From the NCBI RefSeq assembly GCF_003464595.1, contig NZ_QRZF01000001.1:62001-126000 (forward strand): DNA of 64,000 nt. The letters run 5' to 3'. A program made the position numbers and the translations under genes. The stretch comes from Bacteroides intestinalis. GTDB lineage: Bacteria; Bacteroidota; Bacteroidia; Bacteroidales; Bacteroidaceae. A model generated the notes under the pieces. It did not search any database and was not told the DNA's origin. It was given only the letters and a program-made list of their open reading frames with translations. This document shows, piece after piece, positions 46,756-56,834 of this stretch (the first letter of the stretch is position 1; every line of letters begins with the position of its first letter).

Positions 46756-49700
46756 TTAGAATGTACATTGCAAACCGAAAGAGAAAGTACGGCTACTTGG
46801 ATAAGAGAACATATCCACTCCACGACGTGAAGAATCGCTACCGAAAGAGTTAACATCCGGGTCAAACCAACTATAGCCAGAAATCGTAAATACATTGCTT
46901 ACAGAAACATATAGATTCACTGATTCTATCCCTTTGAATGAAGGTATCCATTTATAACCCAAATTAATATTTTTCATTCTGAGATAAGATCCGTCTTCTA
47001 CGTAGCGATCAGACAATTTCATAGTTCTACCATAACCAGCATAAGCTTTTGGCCATTTCGCAATCGCTCTGTTCTCTGGAGTCCACCGGGTATTATACAT
47101 TTCTTGTGGAATATTACCGATACCGCTCATAGTTACTTCCATCAAGTTAGCATTGAAGATATCACCTCCCACGCATCCTTGCAGAAAGAAACTCAAAGAG
47201 AAGTTCTTATAAGAGAAATTATGCGTCATACCAAATGTAAAATCAGGATTGGTATCTCCAATAATCTGACGGTCAGCGTTTGTAATACCGGCTACACCAT
47301 CAAGATCCTTATATTTCACTTCACCAATCATAGCTTTACATACAGCATCCGATTCATTGGCATAGAAAGGATCTGATCTCACCTCTGCAATGTTATCATA
47401 GAATCCGTCTTCTACAAAACCATAGATTGTACCAATCGGCAATCCATTACGTTGCAAGAAAACATTATCAGCTTTACTCCATCCTTGTGCAAACTGGTCA
47501 CCGGGAAGTCCACTAATCTTATTACGGTTGAAAGAGATATTTGCATCGAAATCCCAATTAAAATCCTTTGTAGCTACTGCATAGAACTTACCGGAGATCT
47601 CAAGACCCTTATTAGTTACATTGCCAAAGTTCGTAGTCATGTTAGAAAAGCCTGTACTTTGAGGAATCTGTATATTCTGCAACAGGTCTGATGTCTTCTT
47701 ATAATAAAGATCAACTGTAAAGTTTACTCTATTCTTAAAGAATCCCATATCCACACCCACATTATACTGACTGGTTGTTTCCCATTTTAAATCCGGATTT
47801 GCCGGCCCTCTCCAAGTTAGATTGGCAAAACCACTGGCAAGCGCACCATTAATAGGATAATTGGCCACAGTCAAATAGTCGCGTGTGGCATAAGCACCAA
47901 TAGCCTGATTACCAGTCTGACCATAACTTGCACGTACTTTCAGGTTACTGAAGATATTCAGTCTCTTAATAAATTCTTCTTCCGAAGCACGCCATGCAAT
48001 AGCACCTGATGCAAAGTTCGACCATTTATTACCGGGAGCAAACTTACTGGAACCATCGCGACGGAAAGAAGCAGTGAACAGATATTTGTTCATTAAACTA
48101 TAATTGACACGTCCCAGGAAAGAGACCAAAGAAGTCATGCCTCGCCCACTAGTCGGCTTACCCGGATTAACGGCCGCACTCATATCATAATCTTCTGTTA
48201 TATCTTGCGGAAAACCGGTGGCAGTCATGGCTTTATTACCATAATCACCTTTTTCATAAGAAAAAGCAACCACTGCATTCAAAGAGTGATTCTTATTAAA
48301 CTCTTTGTTATAAGTAGCCATTGTTTCGAGTACCAGATTCTTTGCCCAGTTATCAGCTTTAGAAGCATAACCGTTCACCGGGTCTTTACCCTCCACTGTC
48401 TCACGGTTATAATACACATTACGTTCGTTTCCATTATAAGAGAAACCTACATTCTGGCGAAGTTTTAAATCTTTAATTGGAGTAATTTCCAGATAAGAAG
48501 AAGAGAAGAACGTATTAGTAGTCAGCTCATCCTTTGCTGCACGTGTGTAAACATACGGATTGGAAGAGAACCAATTTAGCTGAGAATTATTTGTTTCATC
48601 ATCCAAAGGAGCAGTCGCAGGATAGAACAGGGTTCCACGAATAATACCATCACTTACTGAGTTTGTCTTTGCCAGCTTATTCAATGAATTGGTAAAACTC
48701 ATATTGGTCCCGATTTCAATCCATTCGTGCACTTTACGAGCTACATTTGCACGGAATGTATAACGTTTATAACCAGAGTTGTTAATAATACCTTCCTGAT
48801 CCAATATGTTACCGGAAATTGCATAGTACCCTTTATCACTGGAACCACTAACACTCAAGTTATATTCCTGAGAAAGAGCAGTCTCAAACACTTCATCCTG
48901 CCAATTCACACTTGGATACTTACCATTTCTGTAATCGTCCGGGCCCGGAGAGTATACAGCTTCTCCTGTAGTCGGATCAACTGTAGATGTTCCCGGATAA
49001 GGAATCTTTTCATTCGCACCATCATACTTATTAAACATTTCCGCAGCTTCATTACGATACTTAGCATACGTATAGCCATCCAGCATATCCATCTTCTTCA
49101 CCACTTTTGAGATTCCGAAATTAGCACTGAAACTAATATTATCTTTCCCTTTAGCACCGCGTTTTGTAGTAACCAGTACCACACCGTTGGCACCACGGGA
49201 ACCATAGATAGCAGTAGCAGAAGCATCTTTCAGGATTTCAATAGATTCAATATCTGCCGGATTGATGGCAGAAAGCGGATTGGTAGTTTGGAGCATACCA
49301 TCTTTACCGGTCCCCGGAGTACCACTTGTTGTGAAAGGAATACCATCCACAATATAAAGCGGTTCTGTAGATGTAGAGAATGAGTTTGCACCACGGATCT
49401 GAATACTTACACCTGCTCCCGGAGCACCATCGTTCTGATTAACCTGTACACCGGCAATACGCCCCTGCAAGCTTTGATTGATACTGATCGGATTGGTTTT
49501 CATCAACTCATCACTCTTAATACTGGTGACCGATCCCGTTAAATCACTTTTCTTCATCGTACCGTAACCAACTACCACGACTTCATCAAGTAATTCCGTG
49601 TCCTCTGCCATTCTTACATTCAGAGTTCTCTGTCCAGGTTTCAAGGTTATCGTTTGTTCCTTATAACCTATACATGAGAAGACCAGCACATTTTTCCCTT

Positions 49701-49893
49701 TAGGAACATTCACGCTATACCGACCTTCCGTATCAGCAATGGAACCTACCCCGGCATCCTTAATCAACACATTGGCTCCAATCAATGGAGAACCATCGTT
49801 AGCATCAGTAATAGTACCGGTAACGATGGACTCCTGAGCCATCACATGACTACTCATTAAGAGCGTCATCAGAAACAACATAATGTTTTTCAT
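46756..49893 (-). CDS. SusC-like TonB-dependent transporter
   Basis: 1045 residues from the ATG at 49893; a GTG nine bases upstream is less likely. A signal peptide (SHVMAQ) is followed by a carboxypeptidase-regulatory-like domain (~25-105, GTITDANDGSPLIGANV), the TonB-box/plug region (VVVGYGTMKKSDLTGSV, IQIRGANSF) and a 22-strand barrel ending in LQCTF. It imports oligosaccharides across the outer membrane with SusD. Lead gene of the mannan operon, preceded by an operator-bearing promoter. Confidence 0.96.
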   Translation of the reverse strand: MKNIMLFLMTLLMSSHVMAQESIVTGTITDANDGSPLIGANVLIKDAGVGSIADTEGRYSVNVPKGKNVLVFSCIGYKEQTITLKPGQRTLNVRMAEDTELLDEVVVVGYGTMKKSDLTGSVTSIKSDELMKTNPISINQSLQGRIAGVQVNQNDGAPGAGVSIQIRGANSFSTSTEPLYIVDGIPFTTSGTPGTGKDGMLQTTNPLSAINPADIESIEILKDASATAIYGSRGANGVVLVTTKRGAKGKDNISFSANFGISKVVKKMDMLDGYTYAKYRNEAAEMFNKYDGANEKIPYPGTSTVDPTTGEAVYSPGPDDYRNGKYPSVNWQDEVFETALSQEYNLSVSGSSDKGYYAISGNILDQEGIINNSGYKRYTFRANVARKVHEWIEIGTNMSFTNSLNKLAKTNSVSDGIIRGTLFYPATAPLDDETNNSQLNWFSSNPYVYTRAAKDELTTNTFFSSSYLEITPIKDLKLRQNVGFSYNGNERNVYYNRETVEGKDPVNGYASKADNWAKNLVLETMATYNKEFNKNHSLNAVVAFSYEKGDYGNKAMTATGFPQDITEDYDMSAAVNPGKPTSGRGMTSLVSFLGRVNYSLMNKYLFTASFRRDGSSKFAPGNKWSNFASGAIAWRASEEEFIKRLNIFSNLKVRASYGQTGNQAIGAYATRDYLTVANYPINGALASGFANLTWRGPANPDLKWETTSQYNVGVDMGFFKNRVNFTVDLYYKKTSDLLQNIQIPQSTGFSNMTTNFGNVTNKGLEISGKFYAVATKDFNWDFDANISFNRNKISGLPGDQFAQGWSKADNVFLQRNGLPIGTIYGFVEDGFYDNIAEVRSDPFYANESDAVCKAMIGEVKYKDLDGVAGITNADRQIIGDTNPDFTFGMTHNFSYKNFSLSFFLQGCVGGDIFNANLMEVTMSGIGNIPQEMYNTRWTPENRAIAKWPKAYAGYGRTMKLSDRYVEDGSYLRMKNINLGYKWIPSFKGIESVNLYVSVSNVFTISGYSWFDPDVNSFGSDSSRRGVDMFSYPSSRTFSFGLQCTF

Positions 49894-49932
49894 ATATAAC
49901 ACTGATTTAAAATAATAAATTCTTCAACACTG

Positions 49933-49976
49933 CAAATATAGCTGCCGTCTCTATGATAAACAAGTACAATTTTATC
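49933..49976 (-). promoter_or_regulatory. Promoter and operator of the SusC operon
   Basis: On the minus strand a perfect -7 box TATATTTG (49933-49940) follows a -33-like CTTG (49961-49964) at 20-bp spacing. The inverted repeat GATAAA-N10-TTTATC (49955-49976) overlaps the -33 position and begins 14 bp from the -7 box. The remaining gap up to 50235 is AT-rich and shows nothing else I can support. Confidence 0.82.
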
Positions 49977-50235
49977 ATTAACTAATACTATTCCGACACT
50001 ATACAATAAGTATCTGATTAGAAGGTATAACCCATTCAAACGCGCTATACAAAACGAGTTGAAGAGTTTTTTACCTAATATCGTTAAAAGTTAAATTAAT
50101 ACATCTCAAGAAAAGCATTCCTATATTATATTATCCAAATATAGGATTAAAAAGTATCATATCGCAGACTATAAATTATCCATTAAAACAATCTTTTCCC
50201 CTAGAAACAACACCTATATCCTGACTCAACTAACC

Positions 50236-52842
50236 TTATTCTACCTTTATTTCAAAATTCCTATTTATTCCTTTCGATAACCCTTCCTGACCACCTCCTA
50301 CAAACAAGGAATATTTCCCCGGAAGCATCTTCCATATTCCTTCCTGCCATATAGAAAGCTGGCGGGGAGCAATTGTAAAAGTAACCGTTTTATTTTCACC
50401 CGGTTTCAGATCCACTCTCGCAAAAGCCACCAATTTCTTTAACGGGAAAGTATAAACCGGAGTATTTTCACGGGAAATATATACCTGAACAACTTCTTCT
50501 CCTGCTACATCACTTATATTTTTAATTTCAATAGAACATTGCAAAGTACCATCCTGGCGAACCACATCATCACTTTGCAAATGTGTATACTCAAAGTTCG
50601 AATAACTTAAACCGTGTCCGAATCCATAAAGAGGCTTACTTGACAAATATTGATAGGTACGCCCTTTCCAAATATCATAATCCAAAATATCCGGTAACTG
50701 CTCTTCCGATTCATAAATAGTCATTGGTAACTTACCCGACGGATTTTCCGAACCAAACAAAATGCCAGCTAAAGCCTTACCTCCCTCTTGTCCCGGATAC
50801 CAAGCCTGAAGAATAGCAGGGACATGCTCTGCAGCCCATTTTGAAGTTAGCGGATTTCCTGTGTGGAGTATCAAGGCAGTACGAGGATTCACTTTATAAA
50901 TTTCTTTTAGCAGCAATTCCTGTGTCATAGGTAAATAAATGGAAGGCAGATCACGATTTTCACGAGCCAACTTTTCGTCATTTCCCAAAGCAACCAATAC
51001 TAAATCCGCCCCAGATACAAATTCTTTCACCTTATCTATCTGATCTGAATTTCCAAAATCAGAAACCAACATACAAGCAGCAGCACCTGTCTTATTTATA
51101 TATTCTATCTTGACCGGCATTTTTCTGCCTGCCTCAAACGAAGCCTCTACAGAATAAAACTGTAAGCCACGAGCATTCCATTTATCCAGAACTAAACGAT
51201 CATTCAACCAAATACGCACTCCGCCATCAGCATACATTCCAATAGTATGTTTACCACTTACCGGAGCTTTCAGATATCCACTCCATCTGACAGAATAATT
51301 ATTTTTAGTTAAACGTTCATCCGGTGTACCATCTCCCCAGTCAAAACCCACAGTCTTATCAATTCTTGAAAACAAAGGGATATCACTCAGACTGTGCCCA
51401 CTTATATAGTCGGCAGTAAGTCCTTGGCTTACCCCATCAGAAGCCACCAAATACTCCGAACCAACCGGAGAAATCACAGAAGTGCCTTCCATGTATGAAA
51501 CCTTCACTTTTTTACCTACTAAATCTTTAACACCTTGTAGCAAAGAAACATTATGAACAGGTTTCCCGCTATATCCTCCCAGATAATTATTATCAGCAAA
51601 TGGACCGACGATAGCTACAGAACGTATCTTCTTCTTGTCTACAGGCAAGAAGTCATTGTCATTCTTTAAAAGTACTATAGATTTAACTGCAGCTTCATAA
51701 GCTAACTTCCCAAATTTTTCTCCTGCAAGTAACTTTTTATCATAATGATTATAGGGAACAAGTTCAATAGGGTCGAATTCACCTAATTTAAAACGTGCTG
51801 TTAATACACGATTCAAAGCCTTATCAATGGCTTGCTCTGATACCAATCCCATTTTTACAGCCGCTACCAGTTTCTCGCGATAGGTTCCTCCACATTCCAA
51901 GTCACAACCACTATTTATACCTAAAGCAGCAGCTTCTTCCAGTGAATTTACAACCCGGTGCTGCCAGTTCATGACTCCAATAGCTCCACAATCAGAAACA
52001 ACAAATCCGCCAAATCCCCACTCTTTTCTCAGAACATCTCCTAATAACCAAGTTGAGCCACTCGGAGCCACCCCATTAAAGGCATTATAAGCAGTCATTA
52101 CAGATTGTGCATCCGCTTCCTTTACGCATGCCTCATAAGCCGGAAAGTAATATTCATACAGCTGCTTGGTGGGTATCTGTGAAGAACTGGAGAAACGGTC
52201 ATTTTCCTGGTTATTGGCAACAAAATGCTTTATTGTAGCAACTGTCTTCAGATAATCGGGATGATCTCCCTGTAATCCCTTCACAAAAGCTACACCTAAA
52301 CGGGAAGTTAAATAAGGATCTTCACCATAAGTTTCCTCATTCCGTCCCCAACGGGGATCACGGGCCATATTAATAGTAGGAGACCAGTAAGTAAGCCCCT
52401 TTCCTATTTCCAAATATTTCAAGCGAGCCTCTGTAGAGATGGCAGAAGCTACTTTCTTAATTAATAAGGTATCCCAGGTAGAAGCCAGATTAATAGCCTG
52501 TGGAAATACAGTCACTTCACCCGCACGAGCCACTCCATGCAGGCATTCATTCCAATAATTATATGAGGGAAGATTCAGGCGCGGTATGCTATCTGTTTCA
52601 TTAGAAAGCTGAGCCACCTTTTCTTCAAGTGTCATCTTACTGATGAGATTTTCTACACGTACAGATATAGGTTGAGATAAATCGCCAATAATTCTCTCCT
52701 TTATTCCACGCACTTCCACTTTTCCACTTGCATTGAAAGCCGGGCAATCATCACATCCGCCATTATCCTGGGCTTTCAATGAAATATTTACTAATATAAA
52801 TGCTCCAACTAATAAATACTTTCTCGCTTGCATATTTTCCAA
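50236..52842 (-). CDS. GH3 beta-glycosidase with PA14 insertion
   Basis: 868 residues with a signal peptide (VNISLKAQ). GH3 domains are split by a PA14 domain (~470-600; ADYISGHSLSD, YADGGVRIWLNDRLV, a glycan-contacting fold), and a fibronectin-like domain ends the protein. The nucleophile Asp is in GFVVSDCGAIG. It probably trims terminal beta-glucosyl or beta-mannosyl units. It is preceded by its own promoter with a partial copy of the mannan operator, and lies upstream of the SusC operon with a separate promoter between them. Confidence 0.92.
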   Translation of the reverse strand: MENMQARKYLLVGAFILVNISLKAQDNGGCDDCPAFNASGKVEVRGIKERIIGDLSQPISVRVENLISKMTLEEKVAQLSNETDSIPRLNLPSYNYWNECLHGVARAGEVTVFPQAINLASTWDTLLIKKVASAISTEARLKYLEIGKGLTYWSPTINMARDPRWGRNEETYGEDPYLTSRLGVAFVKGLQGDHPDYLKTVATIKHFVANNQENDRFSSSSQIPTKQLYEYYFPAYEACVKEADAQSVMTAYNAFNGVAPSGSTWLLGDVLRKEWGFGGFVVSDCGAIGVMNWQHRVVNSLEEAAALGINSGCDLECGGTYREKLVAAVKMGLVSEQAIDKALNRVLTARFKLGEFDPIELVPYNHYDKKLLAGEKFGKLAYEAAVKSIVLLKNDNDFLPVDKKKIRSVAIVGPFADNNYLGGYSGKPVHNVSLLQGVKDLVGKKVKVSYMEGTSVISPVGSEYLVASDGVSQGLTADYISGHSLSDIPLFSRIDKTVGFDWGDGTPDERLTKNNYSVRWSGYLKAPVSGKHTIGMYADGGVRIWLNDRLVLDKWNARGLQFYSVEASFEAGRKMPVKIEYINKTGAAACMLVSDFGNSDQIDKVKEFVSGADLVLVALGNDEKLARENRDLPSIYLPMTQELLLKEIYKVNPRTALILHTGNPLTSKWAAEHVPAILQAWYPGQEGGKALAGILFGSENPSGKLPMTIYESEEQLPDILDYDIWKGRTYQYLSSKPLYGFGHGLSYSNFEYTHLQSDDVVRQDGTLQCSIEIKNISDVAGEEVVQVYISRENTPVYTFPLKKLVAFARVDLKPGENKTVTFTIAPRQLSIWQEGIWKMLPGKYSLFVGGGQEGLSKGINRNFEIKVE

Positions 52843-52868
52843 TAGATTAGAGTATATTTTTCTATTTG

Positions 52869-52912
52869 CAAATGTAGCGATATCCTAATACTCTAACTGA
52901 TATTATTTTATC
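52869..52912 (-). promoter_or_regulatory. Promoter and partial operator of the PA14-GH3 gene
   Basis: The -7 box TACATTTG (52869-52876) is followed at 14 bp by CTCTAA-CTGATATTAT-TTTATC (52891-52912). One operator arm (TTTATC) and most of the spacer (CTGATA) match the copy at 30226-30247; the other arm is degenerate. Confidence 0.65.
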
Positions 52913-52998
52913 CTTTCATTGTACAATTCATCGTTGAATAAGAAAAAGCATCTTTTAAGGATAAAATAGACTATACGCCAGATACGAAAAGTACAGAA

Positions 52999-53886
52999 TC
53001 AGATCACTATCTTCTTCTTTCTATAATTCTCCCGGAACTCTTTCGGCGAACAATCCTTCTTTCGTTTAAATATCCGGTTGAAATTGGACAAGTTATTAAA
53101 ACCACAGTCATAACATATCTCAGCAATCGTATGTGCAGAATCTACCAGCAAACGTGTAGCAAAGCCAAGACGAATATCGATGATATAATCAGAAAGTGTC
53201 TTCCCCGTACGCAACCGGAAGAAACGGCTGAATGAAACGGGCGTCATACCCACCATATCCGCCAAAGTATTCAAACGAATATCCTCCTGATAATGATCAG
53301 CAATATATTTCTGCACTCTTTGCACACGACGACTATCCGAAAAGGTCTCTATCTTAGCAAAGGAAGAACTGGATAACACTTTCGCATCATCATATTGCGA
53401 CAGTTCATAAAGTATTCTCAGGAAATGCATCACTGCATAGAAACCTTGTTCTTCCGAAGCCAGTCGATCCAACCAATTATATACTTTCATAATGGCCTGC
53501 ATCGGGAAACTAATACCGCACTGAGCTTTCTCCAGCATACAACGAATACTGTCGAACTGGTTCTTATTCATAAAGTTCTTGAAGAATAAGTCGGGCGAGA
53601 ACTGAATTGTAATCTCACGAATTTCTTTTGAGCCACATTCATGTTGTTCCCACACATGTTCCAACTCTTTGCCGGTTATTAACACTAAATCATAATCTCC
53701 GATAATTTCAGCAGAGTCTCCTACTACACGGCGGACACCGGCTGCATGTTCAGTAAAGTTGAGTTCAAACTCAGCATGACAATGAATAGGATAAGTAAAT
53801 TCAGTTTTACGACGATCGGCAATATAAAAACAATCGCGGTCGGACAAGGGGGTAATTTCCCTCATAATGTAATTTGAGTTTTCCAT
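52999..53886 (-). CDS. AraC-family transcriptional regulator
   Basis: 295 residues: a cupin-like sensing domain (~15-160, YPIHCHAEFELNF) and a C-terminal AraC double helix-turn-helix (~195-290, LADMVGMTPVSFSRFFRL and IAEICYDCGFNNLSNFNRIF). It is at the upstream end of the mannan locus on the same strand and is the best candidate for binding the shared GATAAA/TTTATC operator, though no link is proven by sequence. SusR- or hybrid two-component regulators are not seen in the window. Confidence 0.92.
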   Translation of the reverse strand: MENSNYIMREITPLSDRDCFYIADRRKTEFTYPIHCHAEFELNFTEHAAGVRRVVGDSAEIIGDYDLVLITGKELEHVWEQHECGSKEIREITIQFSPDLFFKNFMNKNQFDSIRCMLEKAQCGISFPMQAIMKVYNWLDRLASEEQGFYAVMHFLRILYELSQYDDAKVLSSSSFAKIETFSDSRRVQRVQKYIADHYQEDIRLNTLADMVGMTPVSFSRFFRLRTGKTLSDYIIDIRLGFATRLLVDSAHTIAEICYDCGFNNLSNFNRIFKRKKDCSPKEFRENYRKKKIVI

Positions 53887-53914
53887 ACTGACTGGTTAAA
53901 AAAGTATCATGTCG

Positions 53915-53922
53915 CAAATATA
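53915..53922 (-). promoter_or_regulatory. -7 box of the AraC gene
   Basis: The minus strand reads TATATTTG followed by C, about 30 bases before the start codon. The mannan operator is absent here, so the regulator gene is not obviously part of the regulon. Confidence 0.5.
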
Positions 53923-54080
53923 ATCATTCTTTATTAATACAATAATAATAGCACTTATTTTATTTATCATCTCCGCAACATCTACGTTTTCGGCATATTT
54001 CATTAATAGATATAGAATATCCGTCGCATTTCACTACACTTTTTGACAAGGTAGACCACTCTTTTTCCAATAGAATTACC

Positions 54081-54088
54081 TACTTTTG
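54081..54088 (+). promoter_or_regulatory. -7 box of the aldo/keto reductase gene
   Basis: TACTTTTG matches TAnnTTTG exactly and lies 24 bp before the ATG at 54112. This position also argues against the GTG at 54088 being the start codon. Confidence 0.5.
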
Positions 54089-54111
54089 TGTTCTCACTTA
54101 AACTCAATAGC

Positions 54112-55119
54112 ATGATAAACCCCATTTATTCTCCCGACAGCAGTCGGTACGACAACGGTATGAAGTATCGCCGTTGCGGACGAAGCGGCATATTACTGCC
54201 CGAAATCTCATTAGGTTTGTGGCACAACTTTGGCGACGTTAATACTTTTGCTAATTCACAGGCAATGGCACACCACGCTTTCGACAAAGGGATTACCCAT
54301 TTCGACCTTGCCAACAACTACGGTCCTTCCTACGGCTCAGCAGAAGAAACTTTCGGAATGATCATGAAGAAATCGTTCATGCCTTATCGTGACGAACTAT
54401 TCATTTCCACGAAAGCAGGACATGATATGTGGCCCGGCCCTTACGGTGAATGGGGTTCCAGAAAATACTTGATGACCAGCCTAAATCAGAGCCTGCGACG
54501 CATGAATCTGGATTATGTGGATATCTTCTATTCACACCGTTATGATCCGGACACTCCATTGGAAGAGACTCTGCAAACCCTCGTAGATATTGTGAGACAA
54601 GGAAAAGCCCTGTACGTCGGTATTTCCAAATATCCGAAGGAAGCTGCAGAATTTGCCTATCGCTACCTGGCAGAAAGAGACGTGCATTGCCTGCTTTATC
54701 AGGGAAGATATAACATTTTCAACCGAGAACCGGAAGAAGAAGGTATCCTGCAACAAGCTAAAGAAAACGGTACGGGCTTCATTGCTTTCTCTCCTCTGGC
54801 ACAAGGTTTATTAACGAGCCGTTACCTGAACGGTATTCCCGAAGACTCGCGCATTGCCAAAGGTGGTTTCCTGAAAAAAGAGGCATTGACTGACGAAAAG
54901 CTGAAGAAGATAAAAGCCCTGAACGAAGTTGCCACGCAACGCGGACAAACTCTTGCAGAAATGGCTCTGGCATGGTTACTGAAAGATGACATGGTTACCT
55001 CAGTCATAATCGGAGCAAGCTCTATAGCCCAACTGAATGACAACCTGCAAGGCATAAAGAATACGAAATTCACTGCAGAAGAAATACAAAAGATCAATCA
55101 GATATATACTCTGAAATAA
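54112..55119 (+). CDS. Aldo/keto reductase, YghZ-like
   Basis: 335 residues from the ATG at 54112. The (beta/alpha)8 reductase signatures are present: the catalytic region HFDLANNYGPSYGSAEETFG (Asp and Tyr), LISTKAG-type strand, YVDIFYSHRYDPD, and the NADPH-binding C-terminal SSIAQLNDNL. The sequence resembles the L-glyceraldehyde-3-phosphate reductase/voltage-channel beta-subunit branch, which reduces aldehydes such as methylglyoxal. It is monocistronic, with a hairpin terminator behind it, and divergent from the AraC gene; a link to mannan use is not evident. Confidence 0.92.
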   Translation: MINPIYSPDSSRYDNGMKYRRCGRSGILLPEISLGLWHNFGDVNTFANSQAMAHHAFDKGITHFDLANNYGPSYGSAEETFGMIMKKSFMPYRDELFISTKAGHDMWPGPYGEWGSRKYLMTSLNQSLRRMNLDYVDIFYSHRYDPDTPLEETLQTLVDIVRQGKALYVGISKYPKEAAEFAYRYLAERDVHCLLYQGRYNIFNREPEEEGILQQAKENGTGFIAFSPLAQGLLTSRYLNGIPEDSRIAKGGFLKKEALTDEKLKKIKALNEVATQRGQTLAEMALAWLLKDDMVTSVIIGASSIAQLNDNLQGIKNTKFTAEEIQKINQIYTLK

Positions 55120-55177
55120 GCAGATAATAAGGAACTGTTTACCCAAAGGCAGATAAATCCGTTCTCATAAAGTATTC

Positions 55178-55209
55178 AACGAGCGTTTCCACGAAAGGGA
55201 ACGCTCGTT
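55178..55209 (+). terminator. Terminator after the aldo/keto reductase
   Basis: AACGAGCGTTTCC (55178-55190) pairs with GGGAACGCTCGTT (55197-55209) over 12 of 13 bases with a 6-nt loop, followed by a short T-run. The remaining bases to 55414 hold no feature I can support. Confidence 0.75.
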
Positions 55210-55414
55210 TCCATTAAGGGCCCCAATACATAACTTTTCAACAAGGTACACACCAATACTTACCGAGAAATCTCCCTTTTTTAAGATTTTCTTCCTCAAA
55301 AGCACAATTTTAACATACCCCTTTCTGAACCTTTTATTTTTTATCTTGTTCATGTACCAAAAGCCTGAGGTACCAGGGCAGGATTTTTATATTTAACCTA
55401 AACATTATAAAAGT

Positions 55415-56047
55415 ATGAAGAAATTAATTCCCCTATTATTGGTGGTCTTGACTTTCGCAGCCTGCGAAAAAGACCCTGACACGGATAAGCTGGACAACAA
55501 ATATCTGGTTTATACCAACTATGACACGAAAGCTGACTTCAAAGCTTTCCAAACGTACTACATGCCGGACAGCATTCTTATCATCGGCGATAAAAAAGAA
55601 GCCGAATATTGGAAAGATGAAAGCGCTCAGGAAATTCTGCAAGCCTATGCTACCAATATGAATAATCGTGGCTTTGTCCGCGTAGACGACCGTGAAGAAG
55701 CCAACCTCGGTTTACAGGTCAGCTACATCAAGAGCACTTACTACTTTAATGACTACGGACGTCCCGAATGGTGGTGGAACTATCCAGGTTATTGGGATGC
55801 ACCTTACTGGGGTAACTGGGGCGGATGGTACTATCCGTATGCTGTGACTTATACTTATAGCACAGGTTCATTCATTACCGAACTCCTCAATCTGGAAGCT
55901 ACACAGGGTGAAAAAGAAAAACTGCCCGTACTCTGGACAAGCTATATGAGCGGATTGCTTAGCGGTTCTACATCTGTAAATACTAAACTGGCTATTGAAG
56001 GTGTAAACCAAGCTTATACTCAATCTTCATATCTGACTAATAAATAA
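55415..56047 (+). CDS. DUF4136-type lipoprotein
   Basis: 210 residues with lipobox FAACEKD. The pattern FKAFQTYYMPDS, the AYATNMNNRGFVRVDDREEANL helix-strand pair (given in part) and an aromatic-rich middle (YWDAPYWGNWGGWYYPYAV) match the DUF4136 group of Bacteroidetes lipoproteins. Function is unknown. It lies 40 bp before a small outer-membrane barrel gene on the same strand, and the two are probably co-transcribed. Confidence 0.8.
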   Translation: MKKLIPLLLVVLTFAACEKDPDTDKLDNKYLVYTNYDTKADFKAFQTYYMPDSILIIGDKKEAEYWKDESAQEILQAYATNMNNRGFVRVDDREEANLGLQVSYIKSTYYFNDYGRPEWWWNYPGYWDAPYWGNWGGWYYPYAVTYTYSTGSFITELLNLEATQGEKEKLPVLWTSYMSGLLSGSTSVNTKLAIEGVNQAYTQSSYLTNK

Positions 56048-56087
56048 TTAGTAGTAAGTAGTTAAGTCGTTTAAAACAATAACAAGT

Positions 56088-56717
56088 ATGAAAACAATAA
56101 AATATATTTCAATGAGAGTACTGGCGGTTGCCGCTCTGGCTCTCGTCTTCGCCATGCCGGCAAAGGCACAATTGACCGATAACGGTTATGCTAATATCGA
56201 TTGGCAATTCAACTTCCCCCTGAGCAACCATTTCGCTGATAAAGCCAGCGGATGGGGTATGAGTTTTGAAGGTGGTTACTACGTAACTCCGAACATTGCT
56301 CTCGGTGCTTTTCTTGCTTACCATAGCAACCACGAATACTTCGGACGCCAGACACTTCCGGTAGGTGAAGGCGGTAGCATCAATACCGACCAACAGCATA
56401 CACTGTTCCAGTTGCCTTTCGGTCTGGCAGGTCGTTATACCTTCGACCGCGGTAGCGCTTTCCAGCCTTATGTGGGTGTGAAAGTAGGTCCTCAGTACGC
56501 TGAAATGAAATCAACTTTCAATGTTTACGAAGCCAACAAGAGTACTTGGGGTTTCTATGTATCACCGGAAATTGGTCTCAACATTTACCCATGGGCTTAT
56601 GGTCCGGGTTTGCACATTGCCGCTTACTATAGCTATGGCACGAACAAGGGCGACTTGTTCACTTATAGTGTAGATGGCTTAAGCAATTTCGGTCTGCGTC
56701 TGGGTATTGCATTCTAA
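56088..56717 (+). CDS. Small outer-membrane beta-barrel protein
   Basis: 209 residues with a signal peptide (AMPAKAQ). The eight amphipathic strands and the terminal LRLGIAF with last-residue Phe fit an OmpW/OmpX-like barrel recognised by the BAM machinery. Role is unknown; it may work with the DUF4136-type lipoprotein encoded directly upstream. Confidence 0.78.
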   Translation: MKTIKYISMRVLAVAALALVFAMPAKAQLTDNGYANIDWQFNFPLSNHFADKASGWGMSFEGGYYVTPNIALGAFLAYHSNHEYFGRQTLPVGEGGSINTDQQHTLFQLPFGLAGRYTFDRGSAFQPYVGVKVGPQYAEMKSTFNVYEANKSTWGFYVSPEIGLNIYPWAYGPGLHIAAYYSYGTNKGDLFTYSVDGLSNFGLRLGIAF

Positions 56718-56781
56718 CATAATTTGCATTGCAACACAGATAAGTTTGACTGGTATTAATTGATTGTTTCAAGACGTGAAA

Positions 56782-56821
56782 AAGGGAGTAACCGGCCGCG
56801 TGAGCGGGGGGCTATTCCCTT
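56782..56821. terminator. Terminator between convergent genes
   Basis: AAGGGAGTA (56782-56790) pairs with TATTCCCTT (56813-56821), and an inner CCGC-GTGA-GCGG stem lengthens the hairpin. It separates the barrel gene from the convergent GH3 fusion gene and can serve both strands. Confidence 0.7.
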
Positions 56822-56834
56822 CTTCTATATATAG

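Noticed and set aside
54088..54111. Upstream GTG start for the aldo/keto reductase
   Set aside because: The GTG overlaps the promoter -7 box; the ATG at 54112 is the better start.
55165..55353. A 62-residue minus-strand frame
   Set aside because: It covers the terminator of the aldo/keto reductase and shows no protein features.
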